From an archaeon (GTDB taxonomy: Archaea; Asgardarchaeota; Hermodarchaeia; Hermodarchaeales; Hermodarchaeaceae), in contig JABXGV010000049.1 in the NCBI GenBank assembly GCA_016550485.1, positions 1-6,393 on the forward strand: a stretch of DNA of 6,393 bases, read 5' to 3'. Below, one piece after another: positions 5,127-6,393 of the stretch (positions are counted from its first letter, which is position 1; every line of letters begins with the position of its first letter). Under the pieces are notes generated by a model. That model worked only from the letters and a program-made list of their open reading frames with translations, did not search any database and was not told the origin of the DNA. The translations under genes were made by a program, and so were the position numbers.

Positions 5127-6364
5127 GAACCTTCTGCAGCCTTGGTTCGCCTTATTATCTTCAAGATTGTTGACCGAGAATAGGAGCGGTTATATTCATT
5201 GAAGATAACTTCGCTAATCTCTCCATAAGACCTTCCTTCATTGCGAAGCTCCACTATTCGCCTCAAAACTCCACAAGGAATTCGTCTCCTCTGCTTCTGG
5301 TCACTCCGCACACGCAACATCTCCCCAATCTTCTCTGCCTTCTCTTGGCGTCCCACTGCATGTAGAAAGAAAGGAAGACCAACAGCACGCTGAACACAAC
5401 CCACTCGGATAATGTTCACAGACCCTCTATCGAAACATGACCCTATATCAAAAGAATGGAGAAGCTTCTGAACATAATCTCTGTTGGCTATACAGGTTAT
5501 CCCAACTAGCTGGCTTCCGACCTTTGCATGCCCATCACCATCACTAAGACCATGTAAAAATCGTAGCCGAATATTGTTGGGCGCTTTAAGGATCCAGTCT
5601 GCCCTAACGGGATTATAGGTTGTCACATCCCCAGGTCGAAGCCCAAGACAAGTTTGCATCATCCAAGTTATTAGTGGGCTCTTCTCAGACACCCACATAT
5701 TGAGAGATTTCTCTTTCACATAAGGAGATACATAACGCCCAGCACGAATCCCAAGCAAACCAAGATAATAGCAAACAGCCTCCCCAACCCGCTCGCTCCA
5801 TTCATAACCCTTTGAGAAGGTAACATCCAATCCAGTCGATGTGCAGCTCAACTTCGGTTTCCCTCCATCACTAATCATCATTCCCAGCAAATATGCCAAG
5901 GCCTCCTCTTGGCTTGTTTCACCAAATCGCTGAATCCACTTACGCATGTCCTTGTTCTTCAAAGCCGAAATCTGGCTAAGAACCTCCTTGACTTGCCTCC
6001 AATTATCAATTGTAATAGGTACGCGGATGAATTCATCAGGACGAAAACCACGACCCGGCTTCAGCTTCACTGGTAACCACATGCATCCAGACCCCGGATT
6101 CTCTTCTGGAATCCGCATCGCGAGGTGAACAAGAAACGGTACACACTTGCCTCGAAACCACCTACCTACTGTTCCATTATCAATTCCGAATCGCCGCTCC
6201 GCATCCATAAAGGTCCCTCCTTCTTTCATAAAACCAAGGACCTCAAAAAATTGCTCCATACTCTCAAGACGCTGCTGATGACCTGGCGATAAAGCAAGGG
6301 CACGAAACGGACAATAACTCTCAAGACGCCGCATCACCTCCTCCGCAGAATGAAGACCACCCAA
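5123..6364 (-). CDS. LAGLIDADG homing-endonuclease-like protein with flanking HTH segments (5' end uncertain)
   Basis: Numbered from the TTG at 6364. Two LAGLIDADG helices are visible: LLGMMISDG at 159-167 with acid D166, and LHGLSDGDG at 270-278 with acid D277. Both catalytic acids are kept, as in single-chain enzymes that cut DNA as pseudo-dimers. Before the core lies an HTH-like segment (about 50-72, DAERRFGIDNGTVGRWFRG) and after it a second (about 366-405, VELRNEGRSYGEISEV to SRSTILKIIRR), like resolvase or transposase HTHs. No intein splice residues or host protein surround it, so it is free-standing. It could be a homing nuclease or a retired one used as a regulator. Start choice is open: the frame continues past the TTG to the window edge, so the gene may be 5' truncated. 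The best internal start is ATG 6334, with GGAGG at 6344-6340 five bases ahead. Stop TAG (5125-5123) overlaps the nuclease stop. Confidence 0.75.
   Translation of the reverse strand: MGGLHSAEEVMRRLESYCPFRALALSPGHQQRLESMEQFFEVLGFMKEGGTFMDAERRFGIDNGTVGRWFRGKCVPFLVHLAMRIPEENPGSGCMWLPVKLKPGRGFRPDEFIRVPITIDNWRQVKEVLSQISALKNKDMRKWIQRFGETSQEEALAYLLGMMISDGGKPKLSCTSTGLDVTFSKGYEWSERVGEAVCYYLGLLGIRAGRYVSPYVKEKSLNMWVSEKSPLITWMMQTCLGLRPGDVTTYNPVRADWILKAPNNIRLRFLHGLSDGDGHAKVGSQLVGITCIANRDYVQKLLHSFDIGSCFDRGSVNIIRVGCVQRAVGLPFFLHAVGRQEKAEKIGEMLRVRSDQKQRRRIPCGVLRRIVELRNEGRSYGEISEVIFNEYNRSYSRSTILKIIRRTKAAEGS
6335..6344 (-). promoter_or_regulatory. strong Shine-Dalgarno-like sequence before ATG 6334
   Basis: The minus strand reads GGAGGAGGTG directly before ATG (6334-6332). 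GGAGG at 6344-6340 has 5-base spacing to the ATG, and GGAGGTGAT, complementary to the usual archaeal 16S rRNA 3' end, overlaps the ATG itself. This favours a start at 6334 over the TTG at 6364. The same bases are also ordinary Glu-Glu-Val codons if translation begins further upstream. Confidence 0.4.
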
Positions 6365-6393
6365 CTTCCTGAAAATTCCTTCAACCCGAACAC

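Noticed and set aside
5123..6364. Intein or group I intron open frame
   Set aside because: No splice-junction residues, no flanking extein protein frame, and the neighbouring gene is convergent, so the LAGLIDADG protein is free-standing in this window.
1..6393. CRISPR array, tRNA or rRNA genes
   Set aside because: No spaced long direct repeats and no recognisable tRNA or rRNA sequence on either strand; the only phased repeat is the short 11-bp array at 4041-4072.

Overview
The window is almost certainly archaeal chromosome. It carries an Orc1/Cdc6-type replication-initiation AAA+ protein, a tetraether lipid synthase (an archaeal membrane-lipid enzyme), a short ribbon-helix-helix regulator of the archaeal kind, and BRE/TATA-like promoter elements at leaderless spacing. 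I cannot name the lineage from the sequence. Base composition is uneven: hand counts give about 45% GC in the first gene (27/60 at 301-360), 47% in the lipid synthase (28/60 at 2461-2520), 32% in the nuclease gene (19/60 at 4621-4680), but 63% and 70% in the HEAT-repeat gene (38/60 at 1681-1740; 42/60 at 1861-1920).

Layout, left to right. (1) 1-990, plus: an Orc1/Cdc6-like ATPase whose 5' end lies outside the window and whose nucleotide-binding motifs are degenerate. (2) 991-1048: a short convergent gap with a perfect hairpin. (3) 1049-1114, minus: the last 21 codons and stop of a second tetraether lipid synthase gene, a fossil not attached to any larger homologous frame. (4) 1212-2207, minus: a GC-rich HEAT-repeat protein of unknown role. 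(5) 2396-3925, minus: an intact tetraether lipid synthase. (6) 3926-4054: a divergent promoter region. (7) 4055-4252, plus: a ribbon-helix-helix regulator whose start codon sits inside three 11-bp phased repeats. (8) 4368-5126, plus: a putative PD-(D/E)XK restriction-type nuclease with no methyltransferase partner in view. (9) 5123-6364, minus: a two-motif LAGLIDADG protein with an HTH-like segment on each side, open to the right window edge.

No multi-gene operon is obvious. The lipid synthase is the one clear housekeeping gene. The HEAT gene lies between the intact lipid synthase 3' end and the fossil 3' end of a diverged paralogue, so this interval has been rearranged. The right-hand block (regulator, nuclease, LAGLIDADG protein, the last two convergent with overlapping stop codons) resembles an accessory or selfish-DNA module more than core metabolism; that reading is inference.
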